Shown one piece after another: positions 47,453-59,250 of a stretch of 64,000 bases of DNA. Source of the stretch: Malurus cyaneus samueli (Eukaryota; Chordata; Aves; Passeriformes; Maluridae); NCBI GenBank assembly GCA_009741485.1, contig CM019219.1, forward strand, positions 32,809,417 to 32,873,416. Reading direction: 5' to 3'. Position 1 is the stretch's first letter. Each line of letters begins with the position of its first letter. Under the pieces are notes generated by a model. It was not told where the DNA came from. It ran no database searches and saw nothing but the letters and a program-made list of their open reading frames with translations. A program made the translations under genes and the position numbers.

Positions 47453-47481
47453 TTTTTTTTTTTTTTTTTTTTTTTTTTTTT
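47453..47481. repeat. poly(T) homopolymer, 29 nt
   Basis: Twenty-nine uninterrupted T residues form the longest homopolymer in the window. Read on the minus strand it is a poly(A), but no retrocopied gene body is recognisable upstream of it on that strand (to the right, 47482 onward). Confidence 0.97.
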
Positions 47482-50400
47482 CATTGAGGAACTGACTTTG
47501 CTGAGAAGGCAGAGGCAGATCCCTAGGAGGTCGGGCTGACTTTGGGGGGTAAGCACAGCACTTTGCAGCATCCCCAGTGCATTTTGGACACAGGAAAGCA
47601 GAGCATCCATGTCCACCTCTGCTGTGTCAGGAGAAGATCAATCCTCCCAGGACACCCAAGAGACAGGTATGTTGATAATTCTCATGCTGAGAGCATACAG
47701 GCCTTGCTTGAAAACACCATTTCTTATCAAACAGATATCCATAAAGAAATGAGACACCTCAATGAAATCATCTTCATCCGTGTCACTTCCCCACACCCAC
47801 ACCAGGGTTAAATGATTTTTGAGCTCATTCCACCCCCAAATGAGCTCAAGCCTGACTTGTCCAAGATTAGAGAGGAGAAAAAAAAAGGCACTCTAAATCA
47901 TGCTCAACAATGACACATCGCAGTTCAGAAACTCAGCGACATAAATCAATATTAAGTTTCTGAGCTCTCTTGACAAGAAAAACCATCCTGTAATTACAGA
48001 ATCAGACAAGACTCATGTCCATGGTGTGTTTGCAAGCAAGTGGGTATCAGCCATACTTTGGAAAGGAATATCTCATTTACAAGCCATTTGGAGCAATATA
48101 AGCCGCCAAATTAAGCCTGAAGCCTGGAACACAAAGTCTGCAGGAAGGAGCCAGGCCTCCAATTTCCTGCATGACTGGAGGCAGAAAAGTAAGACACAGT
48201 GTCATTCCATTCAGGCTCCAAAAGCATGCTTTCAAAACTCAGGTGGGGTTTAATTCCTTGGCTTCCAGAGCTGCAGAAACAAACTCTTGCTGAAACCAGC
48301 TCAGTGCTGAGGCTTGATGGGCTGAAGGCGATCCGTGCTAATGAAGCCTGCTCTGGATTTGCTTCTCTCAGTGCCTTTAGCTTGGAAATAGCCAGTATTT
48401 CCTTCTTCAGCTCATTATTGGTAACTGTGGAGATCAGAAACTGCTGACCCACCTCAGCTGTCAATGTCTTTAAACCTCAGACTGCTCATGTGCTCTAGGG
48501 ACTGTTGCTGTTCATCCTGAATTAAATAATTGCTGGAAGCTCAAAGGGATGGAACTGTTCCTGCCCCAGTCATGGTTCTCATGCATTGCTAAACTCCTTA
48601 ACAAAATCAAGTCAATGTTTTGTGGCCGACAGAGCATTCTTTGTGGGGGAAATCAGAGTACATTTGAGTGGCTAAACTGAAAAATAGCCAAACTAAAACC
48701 TCCTGATTTCAATAGCAACTGAATGTCTTGATCTGATCTTGGAAAATGGCTACAAACTTCCATGTTTCTTCCTATTGGAAGGGCACAACTGCTTATTTAG
48801 ATGCTTCCCTGAGTACAAAGGATGAGGAAACAGCACTGCTCTGCTCATTACTCCCAAACATCTTCCCTGGGAAACAAACCAGCATCAAAATATTTTATCA
48901 TCACACTTCCAGCAGCTAAGAATCTGTGCTTGTCTGCCTGTTCGTGGCTCCATGCTGCCCTTCTCCTCAGGTTTCTGCTGTGCCCACACACAGCCACCAG
49001 CACAAAACTGTCCTTTTTGTTCTCCAATAACACCATAATGCCCAGGTGCTGAGCCCCTGGACCTGTGACACAATGACTCTCTTTTATTTCAGGTATTTAC
49101 AATTATAGAGATTGTTTGAACCTTTTTTTTTAGCATTCATTTTAAAGCTCCAAGTGTTTGATTTGCCCTCCCTTCCTGTACAGTAGGACAGTTTGCTGTT
49201 TTTCATGCTTTTAGCAAAGAATTTTAACACTTCTTTTTTTCCACCTCTAAATATGGTATAACATGGAATATAAATTGACAGTATACTGTGTTTACCTGGT
49301 TAGTCCCCAGCTTTAAAAAGAAATGCAAGAAAATACACAAACCTAAAGGAAAAACCTTCAGGTTCCCAGCTGTGACAGCAGCAGATCAATGTTTGCTGTG
49401 CCATCTCGACTTGAGTGTCATTTCTATGATCATTTCCCCAATTTATATTCATTACAGAACACTTGCCAGATCTGTTACCCAAATTATTTGGTGTCCCTGT
49501 TGTATCCCCCAATGTGTGAAGCACCCCTTGTGCAATCAGAGCTCAAGTCTGCTTTGAGAATGCCCACATAAAAAAAGATTGATTTTCATCTTGGAAATGT
49601 CAGACTTCCGCCTCTAATGCTCAGCTACATTTTTCAGGAGCAGTAAAGTTCAAAAAAGAGCCCTAGCCCTGACACATCTCTGACACATCATGATGGATGT
49701 GACAGTTCTGCTGCTTTACTGCCAGAAATGTCCTGCAACAGAATGAGGCAATCAACGGAGAATAATAAATCTATTCCATTCCCCAGAACTATTTTTTTTG
49801 CACATGCAGAACAGCAGAAATGACACATTAGTTGTACCTCTGGAGGTGATAAACCATCACACTTTCCTTACTGTTACACAATGCCAGGTAAACAGTTTCA
49901 TCTTTGACTGTTTCATCTGTTTAACACTTCACCATCAAAACTCCCAGTATGCATTTTTGGATTATTAACGTAGTGGATTTAAAAGAAAAAAATAGAAAAA
50001 AGAGCGAGGGGTAGGATTGAAGACACCTTTCCCAGTTAAAAGAAGTTGTTTTTCTTACCATTTTTCCTGGTCCCTCTGCCAGCCAGGAGAACAAGTGCTG
50101 CTCCAAAGGAATCTGCTGAGTTACGTTCCCTTCATCCTGGAACACATTGCTCCTGATTAATACCGACTCAGAAATTTTACTTTGAGTGCACAGCACAAAT
50201 ACATTTCATTTCCCCTTCTTTGAGAAGTCCCGCGTTTGAGATAAATTGCAGCAAGTTTGGAAAAGTTAATTTGAGGTGCATAAATCATGGCTCTGCAGAG
50301 AAAGGATTGGCTTGATTTATAGCCAGTGCCTTTGAGTGTGTTCTCCCACCTGTCCTTCAAGTAACAGCCTTGATTTCAGCAAGAGGGAATCAACTTCAAA

Positions 50401-51930
50401 ATACACATTTTCTGAGGTCATCTGACCACAGCAGCACCAAACCAAGCCCAGCTGTGCCAGCTCAAACACAGTGATTTAAAATACATGAGTTCATTTCACA
50501 TTTTGAGCACACAGGCTCAATAAATCCCAGAACTGTTGCAGGACTAGATTGATGGTTCCTTGTGCTTGTGTATGATTTCCAAAATACATCCATGGATCAC
50601 TGTCATAATTCTATTTCTCCCATTATTTTATACATTCATGAGCATCCAGACAATATTTAATGCTGTAGGAACTGGGTTTGGGTGAGGCAAAGCACACAGG
50701 GCAAGCAGGAGTGTGGCTAAAACTTGCTAAACCTGGGAATGAGGAGGAACTCCAGGGTTAAGAATGTCTCTTTATTCATTTGGCTTTTCCTGGGCTGTGG
50801 TTATAAAGGCAGGAAAGCCCTGGCTCTCTCCCCCTCTTGCCCCCTGAAGGGCTGCATTTATAACCAGGCTGAGTAAGAACCAAGGAGCAAAGTTCCTTTT
50901 GCTTTTGTTCAAACCTGAAATAAATACATAAGCAATGTGTTGTTTATGAACCTGCAGGTCAGAGCAGTGGGGTCTTGGCTTTGAGGAAACACTCGAGGTA
51001 GGCAATGAGTTTTGATGACCCCAAAGTCACTTTTGACACCACCTTTGCTAAAAGGTTGCTCCCAAGGAGTCCCCATGAAATGTCAGACACAGAAAATAAA
51101 AATGAAAAACAGATTTCAGTGTGTCTGTGCGTGGACACAAAGCAATCCCACCCTCCAAAAAGTTACGATGGATTTTTGTGCGTGGCCTCGTCATCCCTGG
51201 AACCCCCCAGGTTTCACTCTCTCGGTTCCTGGGAAAGGCAGGGAAAGAACAAATCCTCCCAATCCACTCACAGAACCAACAGCAGGCTCAGGAGCCACTT
51301 CCCATCGATGAGAAAACGTTCCCATGACAATCCCTCTCCTCACTGCTATTTCCAGCAGGCACACTTTGGTTTTTGCCAAGTGAAAACAAAAATGCGTCTC
51401 CTGAGGAAATCAGAATTAGTAGGAGCAGTGCAGGCCTGCTTTGTAGTTGTTTCTGGCAATTGATAAATTAATTTAATATTAAGTGCAGAGGGAGGAGACA
51501 AAAAGTAACTCAAATGGCTATTTCCCTTCAAGCTGGATGGTATTTTCATTTACAGTATTTTCTTTGAGATCAGTGAAATGCTCTGAAAATACATTGTAGG
51601 TAACAGTTCATTTAAAAACAAAGCAATAGCTCTAAAAAAAATAAAATTTTGATTTTTTTTCCCTAGGAACTAAAATAAATTCGGAATGTTTTTGACTTTT
51701 TTAATGATAGGAAAACATTTTGCATTAATATAATGAGGTCGCTGATTATACTAAAAGCTATTTTAAAATTTCCTGTAACTGGCATAACTTCATCTAATCA
51801 TCTCTAATTTCAATGTAATCCTTTTAATTTCTGCTACAAACTGAATTTTTTAACAAATGTTCAATAGTGAGTCCAGAACTGGTACAGCTCTTGCAGCCCT
51901 GTGCCATTCACAACAACATGAAAACTCTCT

Positions 51931-51982
51931 AATACAAAATAATTCATTTTCATAATTTGTAATACAAAATTATTCATTTTCA
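51931..51982. repeat. 30-bp tandem duplication
   Basis: AATACAAAATAATTCATTTT recurs 30 bases later as AATACAAAATTATTCATTTT, a direct tandem copy with one substitution; the second copy is partial. Confidence 0.85.
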
Positions 51983-52673
51983 GTTGCCCCTCCAGCTCAA
52001 AAACCTCTGAAGGCTCACCAGATTAACTTCCAGTAATAATAGACTTAAATATATTCCCTTGATTAGCCAAGAGACTTTAACATCTTTCATGTATTATTAG
52101 CACAACTCAGATCTCCCAGTTTGTTCTCTGATGTCCTTAGTGGGGGAAAAGGAAGGATTTTGTGGACAAGGAAAGGAGCAGGGTGGTTTCAGGTGAGACA
52201 AGGGCTGTCAGAGATCAGAGAAATTCAAATTCAAGCTTCCAACCCCCCTGTGATCTGCTGACCTTCTTTCTGTGCACAAATGAGCTGCAGAAATTTAATT
52301 CTGAGCCCAAAGTGATGGGACCCAAGCAGATCCTCCAAAATCTGTTTTTCAGCACTAACAGAGGGAGCAGAACCCCATTCCCCATGTCCCAAAACTCATC
52401 TTTGATGGCTCCCTCCAAACACCAGAGGGTCCAGGAGCATCCCGTGGGTGGGGCAGCAGTGAGAAGGGGAGGCTGATGATGCCCACACCCACTGAAAACC
52501 TTGGGGTGGGACAGCAGGGAGCAGCTCTTCCCTCTGCATCTCAAATCCCTGTTGGCATAACCAGGGAAGCAGGCACAGCCAAACCTCCCCGATCCATTGG
52601 CTCTGAAACACTGCATTCTCACCCTCACTGCCAGATTCATTTCCAATGGATTCTGATTTCTGGTTTCTGTCTG

Positions 52674-52735
52674 GAATCACAGAACCCCGGGTTCCAGGGA
52701 CCCACGAGGATCCAGCCCCACTCCTGACCCCACAA
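52674..52735 (-). mobile_element. possible CR1 scrap
   Basis: GGAATCACAGAACCCCGGGT resembles the left edge of the diverged CR1 at 45221, but the sequence after it does not follow the CR1 consensus convincingly. Confidence 0.3.
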
Positions 52736-53266
52736 TATTGCCCTTTTTAGGGTAATTTTTCCTTTTACAACAGCACAAGAGCGACAAGAGCAGCAGAAGT
52801 GGAACCAGCAACTTCTCCCCACTCCTCTTATTGAATTTGGCTGATTGTGGTCCTAAATGCTGCTGAGATCCAGCCCCTAAAAAGTGTCACAACAGCTCCA
52901 GCAGCACTGACACCCTGACCTTCAGCTCTAATTAATTTGAACAGACAGGGCTGTTTTTTTAAAACTAAGAAACAATTAAAATCGTCCCTGCTCTTTTCTG
53001 AAACAAATAAAAAGGTAAAAGGCAGCCTACTGAATACACAGAATGAGATTCACAACAAAAATAAACTTATTTAAATGGCTTCTCTGTGTTGTGTTTGAAG
53101 AAAAGGGTTTCATCCATGGTGACAAACCACAAAAGGACAACCAGAAAATCTCAAAACTCACCAAAAGGATACTACACTAACTAATGCTGCATTAAAAAAA
53201 ATAATCCACAAGAGTTTCAAACTAAAAACAAACAAGAGCTAAATAAATTTGGTGTAATTTTCCCAG

Positions 53267-53300
53267 CTACATAATAAAATTAACTACATAATAAAATTAA
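53267..53300. repeat. exact 17-bp tandem duplication
   Basis: CTACATAATAAAATTAA occurs twice back to back without a single difference, which points to a recent slippage or duplication event in AT-rich DNA. Confidence 0.95.
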
Positions 53301-54903
53301 CATTTTCTACTAAACCTTTGTTAGACCTCACACTGCAGGTGGTGTTGGGACCTCAGGATCACCTTTCCTTTGCAAAGTCATCATAAAGTCACCTGAGTCA
53401 TGTTTAAAACTAAACTAATCACCCAATTAACTCAATACCATAAATACTGAAACTTTTTTCAATAATGAAATTTAAAAGGTAGTCTATTCTCAGTCAGCCA
53501 CGTTTTTATAGCTACAAATAATAACTTGGAAATTTCTGGTAGGAAATAGAATAGAACAGGAATTAAACCACATGCTTTACCCTGAGGAATGTGACTTTAC
53601 AGAGTTCAGCATGGGGGTTCTTTTCACTTGTTTTGTAGAATCTACTTAGAGACCTGAAATCAGCAAAAGACTGAAATCCCCCAGACTGCTTTCATTGTTC
53701 TCAGGTCTGTGAAGAACCTGTTGTTAAGAGCAGCTGAGGAGAGGTGAAAGTATGAGAGGGATAACAGAGTGATATTTTATAATAAAAATGTTCTCACTCA
53801 CCATGAGATTAGACAATAAAAAAATCCAGCCCTTTTTACATCCTTTAAACACAGCTCTGCCTTCCTCGAGAAAGAGAACTCATTCCTTGGGTAGGAGAAA
53901 CAAATCTGTGGAGTGCCCGGGCAGCGAGTGAAGGGCTCTCTGTGAGTATCCACCTGCTCACACATGGAATCACCAGCTCCCGAGGCAGGAAATCAAATTC
54001 ATCCCTTCAGCAAAACACACATCACTAAATAATTCAGCTCCCAAACAGCAATTATGGGATGTTGAAAGCAGGACCTGCTGGCCCAGAGAATGCAGAGATG
54101 ACCCTGGGATCTGCTGCTGTTCCCTCTGACCCCCCCGGCAAATGAGGAAATGAGTCCCCGCCTGAAAGAAATAACAAACAAACAAATGAAATCAAAAAGG
54201 TGCTGTGATGCACGGCCTTGCTGAGGGAGGCTTGATAAAGAATTTCCAGTGTCCTCAGCCTGAAATGCTTGGGAGGCAAGGCAGCTTCCAGGAGCACACT
54301 GAAACAACCTGAGGAAATGGCTCCAGTCTCTGCTTAGGCTGAGCGCTGCTGCTCCCAGTGATGCTGATCTGGGCTTCCCTAAAACAGGCTGGACAAAATT
54401 CAGAGAATAAAAAGCAGTTCTGTTCATTGCAGGCCCTTCAGGGACATTCAGGACAGTCCCAGCCCACCCAGGAGCTGCACCCACAATGGACAATGGCTCA
54501 CAGGTTTTTCACCCTTTCTCACTTTTGTCCATTTGCACATCGGGGCTGAATCCTCCAATTGCAGCTGCACCCAATGCAGTCATTCACTCCAACTTGGCTC
54601 CCCCCAATTCTCTGTTGTTTCCATCTCTTGGGGCCTGGCACAGTGAGGTGTCCTTGAGTTTGGGGCTGCAGAGGAATTGTTTTGTGTAAAAATGGGAGAG
54701 CAGGCGCTCAGCACTGTCTATGGAGTGTGAAGTTATCCACTGAAGAGTTACAGGGTTACAGAGACATGGAAACAGAGAAGCTGAAATCCTAAGGCATCAC
54801 CAGCAGGTCTGAATCAGCCAGAACAAGGATTCCCACCCGGCACCAGGCAGGACACTGCCGGACAAAACCACCCACTCTGCATTCCCCACAGAGGCACAGT
54901 GAA

Positions 54904-55262
54904 TATTTTCAGCACCCCAGAATGGCTGGGACTGGAAGGGAGCTCTGGAGATGACCCAGTCCAACCCCTGCCCAGGCAGGGTCACGTGGAGCAGGTGGCA
55001 CAGGGACACAGCCAGGTGGGTTTGGAATGTCCTCAGGGATGGACACTCTCCATCCCTGTTCTGGGCAGCTGTTTTGGGGCTCTGCCCCACCATGGGAAGT
55101 TTTTCCTCATGTTGTGGTGGAATTTGCTGTGTTTTATGGCCACTCCTCCTCGTCCTGTCCCCAGCACTGCTGAACAGAGCCTGGGACCAGCTCAGCCCCC
55201 AGGCAGACCCACCAGTGCCTCCAGTTCCACACCAGCAGCAGCTCCCAGCACTGCCCAGGCTG
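54904..55262 (-). mobile_element. CR1 LINE 3' end, third subfamily
   Basis: Minus-strand copy: AGCACCCCAGAATGGCTGGG, GATGACCCAGTCCAACCCCT, CAGGGTCACGTGGAGCAGGT, GGCACAGGGACACAGCCAGG, TGGGTTTGGAATGTCCTCAG and GGAAGTTTTTCCTCATGTTG, then GTCCTGTCCCCAGCACTGCT. This corresponds to a CR1 subfamily with the 'GGAGCAGGTTGCACAGGAACACATCCAGGTGGG' block, different from the two other types in the window. The plus-strand 123-codon frame is its antisense. Confidence 0.9.
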
Positions 55263-55796
55263 GGGCCTGATCCTTAACTCACACCGAGCAGGGTTCCCTG
55301 GCCTGGAATTCCAGGTTTCCCCTGACCTTTCCATCACTTCTGCACCTCACCATGGCACTCACGGAGCCAGAACACAGTGAGATGGCAGGGATGGATTTTC
55401 TGCTCAGGAATCACCTGAGGATGGGGTGAACAGAGGGATCTCTACCCAAAACAGTCTGGAGGGCAGAGCTCAGGTGTGCTGGTGGTGAGCTCCAGGAAAG
55501 GGATGTCCCAAAGCTGCCACATTCCCAGGAACTCCCTTTAGGGGCTGGATCCAACAATGCCATAAACCTGGTCACCACCATCCCTATTCCCTGCTCCTCT
55601 GAACAGCTCCCATTTATGCCACTGCTGTTCAGCCACAATCAAAACATAAACCATGATGTGCAGAATGGCCATAAGGAATCAGTGCAGTGTCACTCTGGTG
55701 GGCACAGATAAGGAACGGGTTCAGCTGCCAGTCTGTGTTACCAGAGCACCCCAAAAATGCTAAAGGTCGAGTATTTAATCTGATTTTATAATGTAC

Positions 55797-56003
55797 CTCC
55801 TACTGCAAGCCCAAGTATCCCATCCAGCCTTTCCAAAAGCATCTGCTTTCCTTCAGGGCTTTTCATGTCCAGCCCACAGAAAGAATAAATATTCCTGTAA
55901 GTGGCAATGATTTCTGAAAGATTAATTTCTCCATGATTTATGCTGCAGGCAGTGTTTATAAAACCTGACAGGAAGCTCTGAATTGATGAGTGTTCCTGCA
56001 TTG
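55797..56003 (-). CDS. possible internal exon of an unidentified gene
   Basis: On the minus strand this segment is fully open and has plausible borders: a T-rich tract (reading TTTTTTTCCTT, plus-strand 56018-56031) then an AG acceptor just before 56003, and a GGAG|GTACAT donor at 55797/55796. With these borders the length is 207 bases, a multiple of three, with two bases completing a split codon at the start and one left over at the end, so the exon would be phase-symmetric. The peptide looks protein-like and not repeat-derived; it includes GEINLSEIIATYRNIYSFCG and the charged helix-like KSPEGKQMLLERLDGILGLA. I do not recognise the family. The frame stays open a little beyond the donor to a TAA at about 55785, and there is no neighbouring exon I can identify, so a chance open frame or a pseudogene fragment remains possible. 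Confidence 0.35.
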
Positions 56004-56389
56004 CTCTTGCACCGATTTAAGGAAAAAAATCACCCTAAAAGGGGCAGAATTTGTTTGAGTTCTGAAAGCAGAGTCCCAGTCTTAAAGGATGGTGAGGAAT
56101 ATCACTGTTGTGGTGATAAAGGTTTTTCTGGGAAACCAACAAAATTCCTGGGAAATGTATACTGAAATAAAAAAATTCTCAGGATGCTCTCCATGGCCAG
56201 CAGCACCTCTGGAATCAGCGTGTTCCATTGTTAACACTCAAATAACAGGAATAACCAGAACAGTTATTTTGAGGAAAAATGAAGGAAGTCAGGTTAGCCA
56301 TCACTGCTAAGAGAGACAATTATGTTCAAATCAATATATTGATGAATGAATCAATCTATTTATATATTAACACCACAGGGGAAAATATT

Positions 56390-56404
56390 AAAAAAAAAAA
56401 AAAA
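56390..56404. repeat. A15 run followed by G6
   Basis: Fifteen A residues are directly followed by six G residues, a short purine-only tract. Confidence 0.9.
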
Positions 56405-58252
56405 GGGGGGAATAGAGGAAATAATTTCATCTTTCTCTTGGTACGTCTTCCCCCAAACCTGAACATTTTCTAGCACATTTTTTTTCAGCGTTAGTGGCAC
56501 CTCCACCTGCAGCTGAAGACAAAGAGGCAAATTAAGCCCCTTGCAAAGCCTCAGCTTCTCCTCTCCCAGCTAATTAAGGGTTTTTCCTGGGAGCCTGAAG
56601 CTGTGTAATCATGGTAGAAGAATTCCCCATCATTAGGGCTGACTCGGGAATCAATCCTGCAGCAGGATGCTGCCTGAATTTAGGACCTGATTTTTAATTA
56701 TAAGCATTAGATACCAATTTCCCTGAGTTTTCAACGTAAACATTGAAGAAAACCAAACATCATGGCTGAGATTTCAAACTCTCCTGTTATTCATAGCTGG
56801 GCTAAAACAGAGCAATTTGGCTTCCACAAAAGCCAGGCATAATCCAAACGATTTCCAGAGTGAAAATCCCGACGTGCCCAGTGTTGCTGATCGAAACCAA
56901 TGGAACAGGCAGGCCTGAGATAAGATCTTTGTATCATTTTAGCAGCTTCATGTTATTGTTTTTTAACTCTTGGAAGAAATAGGGCCAAGAATCTTTCAGG
57001 AGATCTTTCATTTCCTTTCTATCCCGTGCGAGAAACAGAACGAGTATGTTGTGGTTTAATACGCTGAATTAGACAACATGTTTCAAACCCCAGTGTTGGC
57101 TGATAGCAGCACAAAGAGTAAGACATCTTCTTAATCAATTTCTAAGTTCTTTACACATTTTTCTGGACATTGATTTCTGGAATTGTTAGCTATTGCATGA
57201 AAAAAAAACCCACAAACCAAACAAAGAAACAATCCAAATGGTTGCAGAGCAGATTCCACTTAAAAAAATTCTAGTTTATTATTTGTTGATTTGAATAAGG
57301 GCAAAGGAAGGTGCTGCCTTCTCTATGCCTTTCACAGACAGAGGCTGGAGGAGATGAAATGGGATTTTCTCTGGAATTCCACAATTCAGTTGTGAAGATT
57401 TCCATCTTTTCCTTTCACCTTGGCAGCGCAGCTGAAGAAATGCAAAATACTCTGTGCACAGGAGGTGTTTTAGTGCAGCTGCATTGTCTCAGCAAACAAC
57501 AGAGGGCTTGGAGGAGGGCACTGCTAAAAATAATTCCCCAGCTGAGGTCAGGAGGAGAGGACTCATCACAAATCCTCCCTGTTGCCCTCATCAGGGCACT
57601 TGGGCACCTCTGGCAGCAGCTGGTGCCAGCACAGATCCAAAACCAGAGAATCTGCGGAAATAATGAGTTACTGAATGGTATTAAAATAACAGCTGGAAGG
57701 AAAATGATTGGGGCACTTGGACAGACATTTTAGAGGTTGTGCTTTGTCATCTGCAGCACGGCTCAATAGAGAAATATAAAATATATAACAGGGCTCGTTC
57801 CAACCCAGGGGACACAACAACAACAAAAATAAATGCTCAAAACAAGTGTGGGCACCTTCAAGTTTTGGTGGCATGAGCTCTTTATCAGGTGGGTAAAACC
57901 TGGGAGGCCAAAGCAGAGCTGTGACATCAGAAGATTCTCAGGATAGTTCAGTTTAAGCCACTCACACAGCTGTGAACTGAAACATGATTCTGAAACCACC
58001 TCAGAAGGTGTGGAACATACAGTAGCTTCCTTGTTCCCATTTCTAGTCCACTTCGGGTCTGAATTCCTTCCCAGCTCCTCCCAAGGAAACTCATCCCTGC
58101 TCTCTCAACATATAAAAGTCAAAATACACCTCCTTCCTCCAGGAGGGGTTTGCTCCTTGTTCCCAGGAAGGAAAGGTTGGTGTTGAGTTGGTGTTGAGAA
58201 GAGCTGCAGGACTCAGATCAGGGCAACTCAGGAGCTGAAGTGTGACAAAATG

Positions 58253-58352
58253 AAAAAAAAAAAAAACAAAAAAAAACAACAAACAAAAAAAAAAAACCCA
58301 GAAAAAAAAACCAGAAAGAAAACCAGAAAAAAAAAAACAGAAAAAAAACCCC
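58253..58352. repeat. A-rich interrupted tract
   Basis: About 100 bases consist almost entirely of A runs (8-14 nt) interrupted by C, CC, CCAG or CAAC. The repeated pattern AAAACCAGAAA suggests a decayed unit of about 15-20 bp. Minus-strand frames through it give phenylalanine-rich peptides and are not genes. Confidence 0.85.
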
Positions 58353-58940
58353 AGAAAAATCCCCATCCGAGAAAACAACAGCTGAGAACACTTTGAGACA
58401 TCTTCTAGAGGGAAGCACATCTGTTCAAAAAACCTTAGCTTGGAACACAACATGAAAATTATTGAAGCAAAAGGGTATTTTAGCAAGAGTCATTAATGCA
58501 GTGGTTTTAGGGAAAATTGGCAACAGATGGGAAGAGTTTCTATAGAGCAAGTTAAAAACAATGAGTTATATAAGATATTGAACTATTGTCACTGACACTG
58601 CTGTGGAGTAGGTTTGAACCCAGATGAAAACCCAAGGTTTAATCCAGATTAAAATCCAATCCACACAGTTAAAAATTAATGTATTGAAGCAAATGAATCC
58701 TCTCTACCAAGGTAGAGCAAGCCATAATTTGCCATACAGGAGATCTGTAAAACAGTGACCAGATCCCAGAGAAATTCCCTTTTCAGAGAGCTTCTTTTAG
58801 GATGCTTTAAAAGTCACCCAGCCTGACCCCATGATAACATTTCAGTTCCAATCCAGGGCTCAGAACAGCCCCACCTCTCCAGCCTGGCTCCATCTGTGTG
58901 AGCAGCCACAGTTCAGGTAAAGTCAGACACCAGGGGTTTA

Positions 58941-58964
58941 GATGGGATATTGGGAAGGAATTGT
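58941..58964 (+). mobile_element. 24-base CR1 fragment at array border
   Basis: GATGGGATATTGGGAAGGAA plus TTGT matches exactly the conserved CR1 segment found in several full copies here, and the normal continuation (TCCCTGGGAGGG) is replaced by the tandem array that starts at 58965. The left side is not obviously CR1. Confidence 0.7.
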
Positions 58965-59250
58965 CAGTATTCCTGTAGGGTATACTGGCAAGGGTCAGCA
59001 TCCCTTTAGGATGTCAATGAATATTCCTGTAGGGTGTCAGACATGAACATTCCTGTAGGAAAGCAGATGTGAACATCCCTGTAGAGTGTCAGTGAACATT
59101 CCTGTAGGATGTCATGTTTGAACAGTCCTGTAGGATGTCAGATGTGAACTCTCCTGTATGATATCAGCGAACATTCCTGTAGGATGTCAGATGGGAACAC
59201 TGCTGTAGGATGTAAACACTCCTGCAGGATGTCAGATGTGAACATTGTTT
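58965..59250. repeat. ~26-bp minisatellite, about 11 degenerate copies
   Basis: The unit is close to GAACATTCCTGTAGGATGTC with AGATGT added. Units vary in length from about 17 to 33 bp because pieces such as AGATGT are missing or replaced, and single-base changes are frequent. The array starts immediately after the CR1 fragment and ends in GAACATTGTTTGAG. Confidence 0.9.

Larger units (their letters stand above)
45946..54903. other. long unique non-coding stretch
   Basis: About 9 kb with no gene I can support. The part at 46020-46640 is more GC-rich with overlapping open frames on both strands, none recognisable. Other contents: a short CR1-like fragment with T-rich DNA (47329-47400), a 29-T run (47453-47481), a minus-strand open frame at 48111-48464 that is discussed as a weak exon candidate, a 30-bp tandem duplication (51931-51982), a possible short CR1 scrap (52674-52735) and an exact 17-bp tandem duplication (53267-53300). 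Confidence 0.5.
55263..58940. other. mostly unique stretch with a possible exon
   Basis: Holds the exon candidate at 55797-56003, a short A run (56390-56404) followed by GGGGGG, an A-rich tract at 58253-58352, and otherwise unique AT-rich DNA. The plus-strand 140-codon frame at 57311-57733 has no recognisable family and lacks convincing splice borders. Confidence 0.5.

Noticed and set aside
57311..57733. 140-codon plus-strand frame
   Set aside because: No family or motif recognised, and no clear splice sites.
58091..58486. Phe-rich minus-strand frame that looks like membrane segments
   Set aside because: It is the translation of interrupted A runs read on the minus strand.
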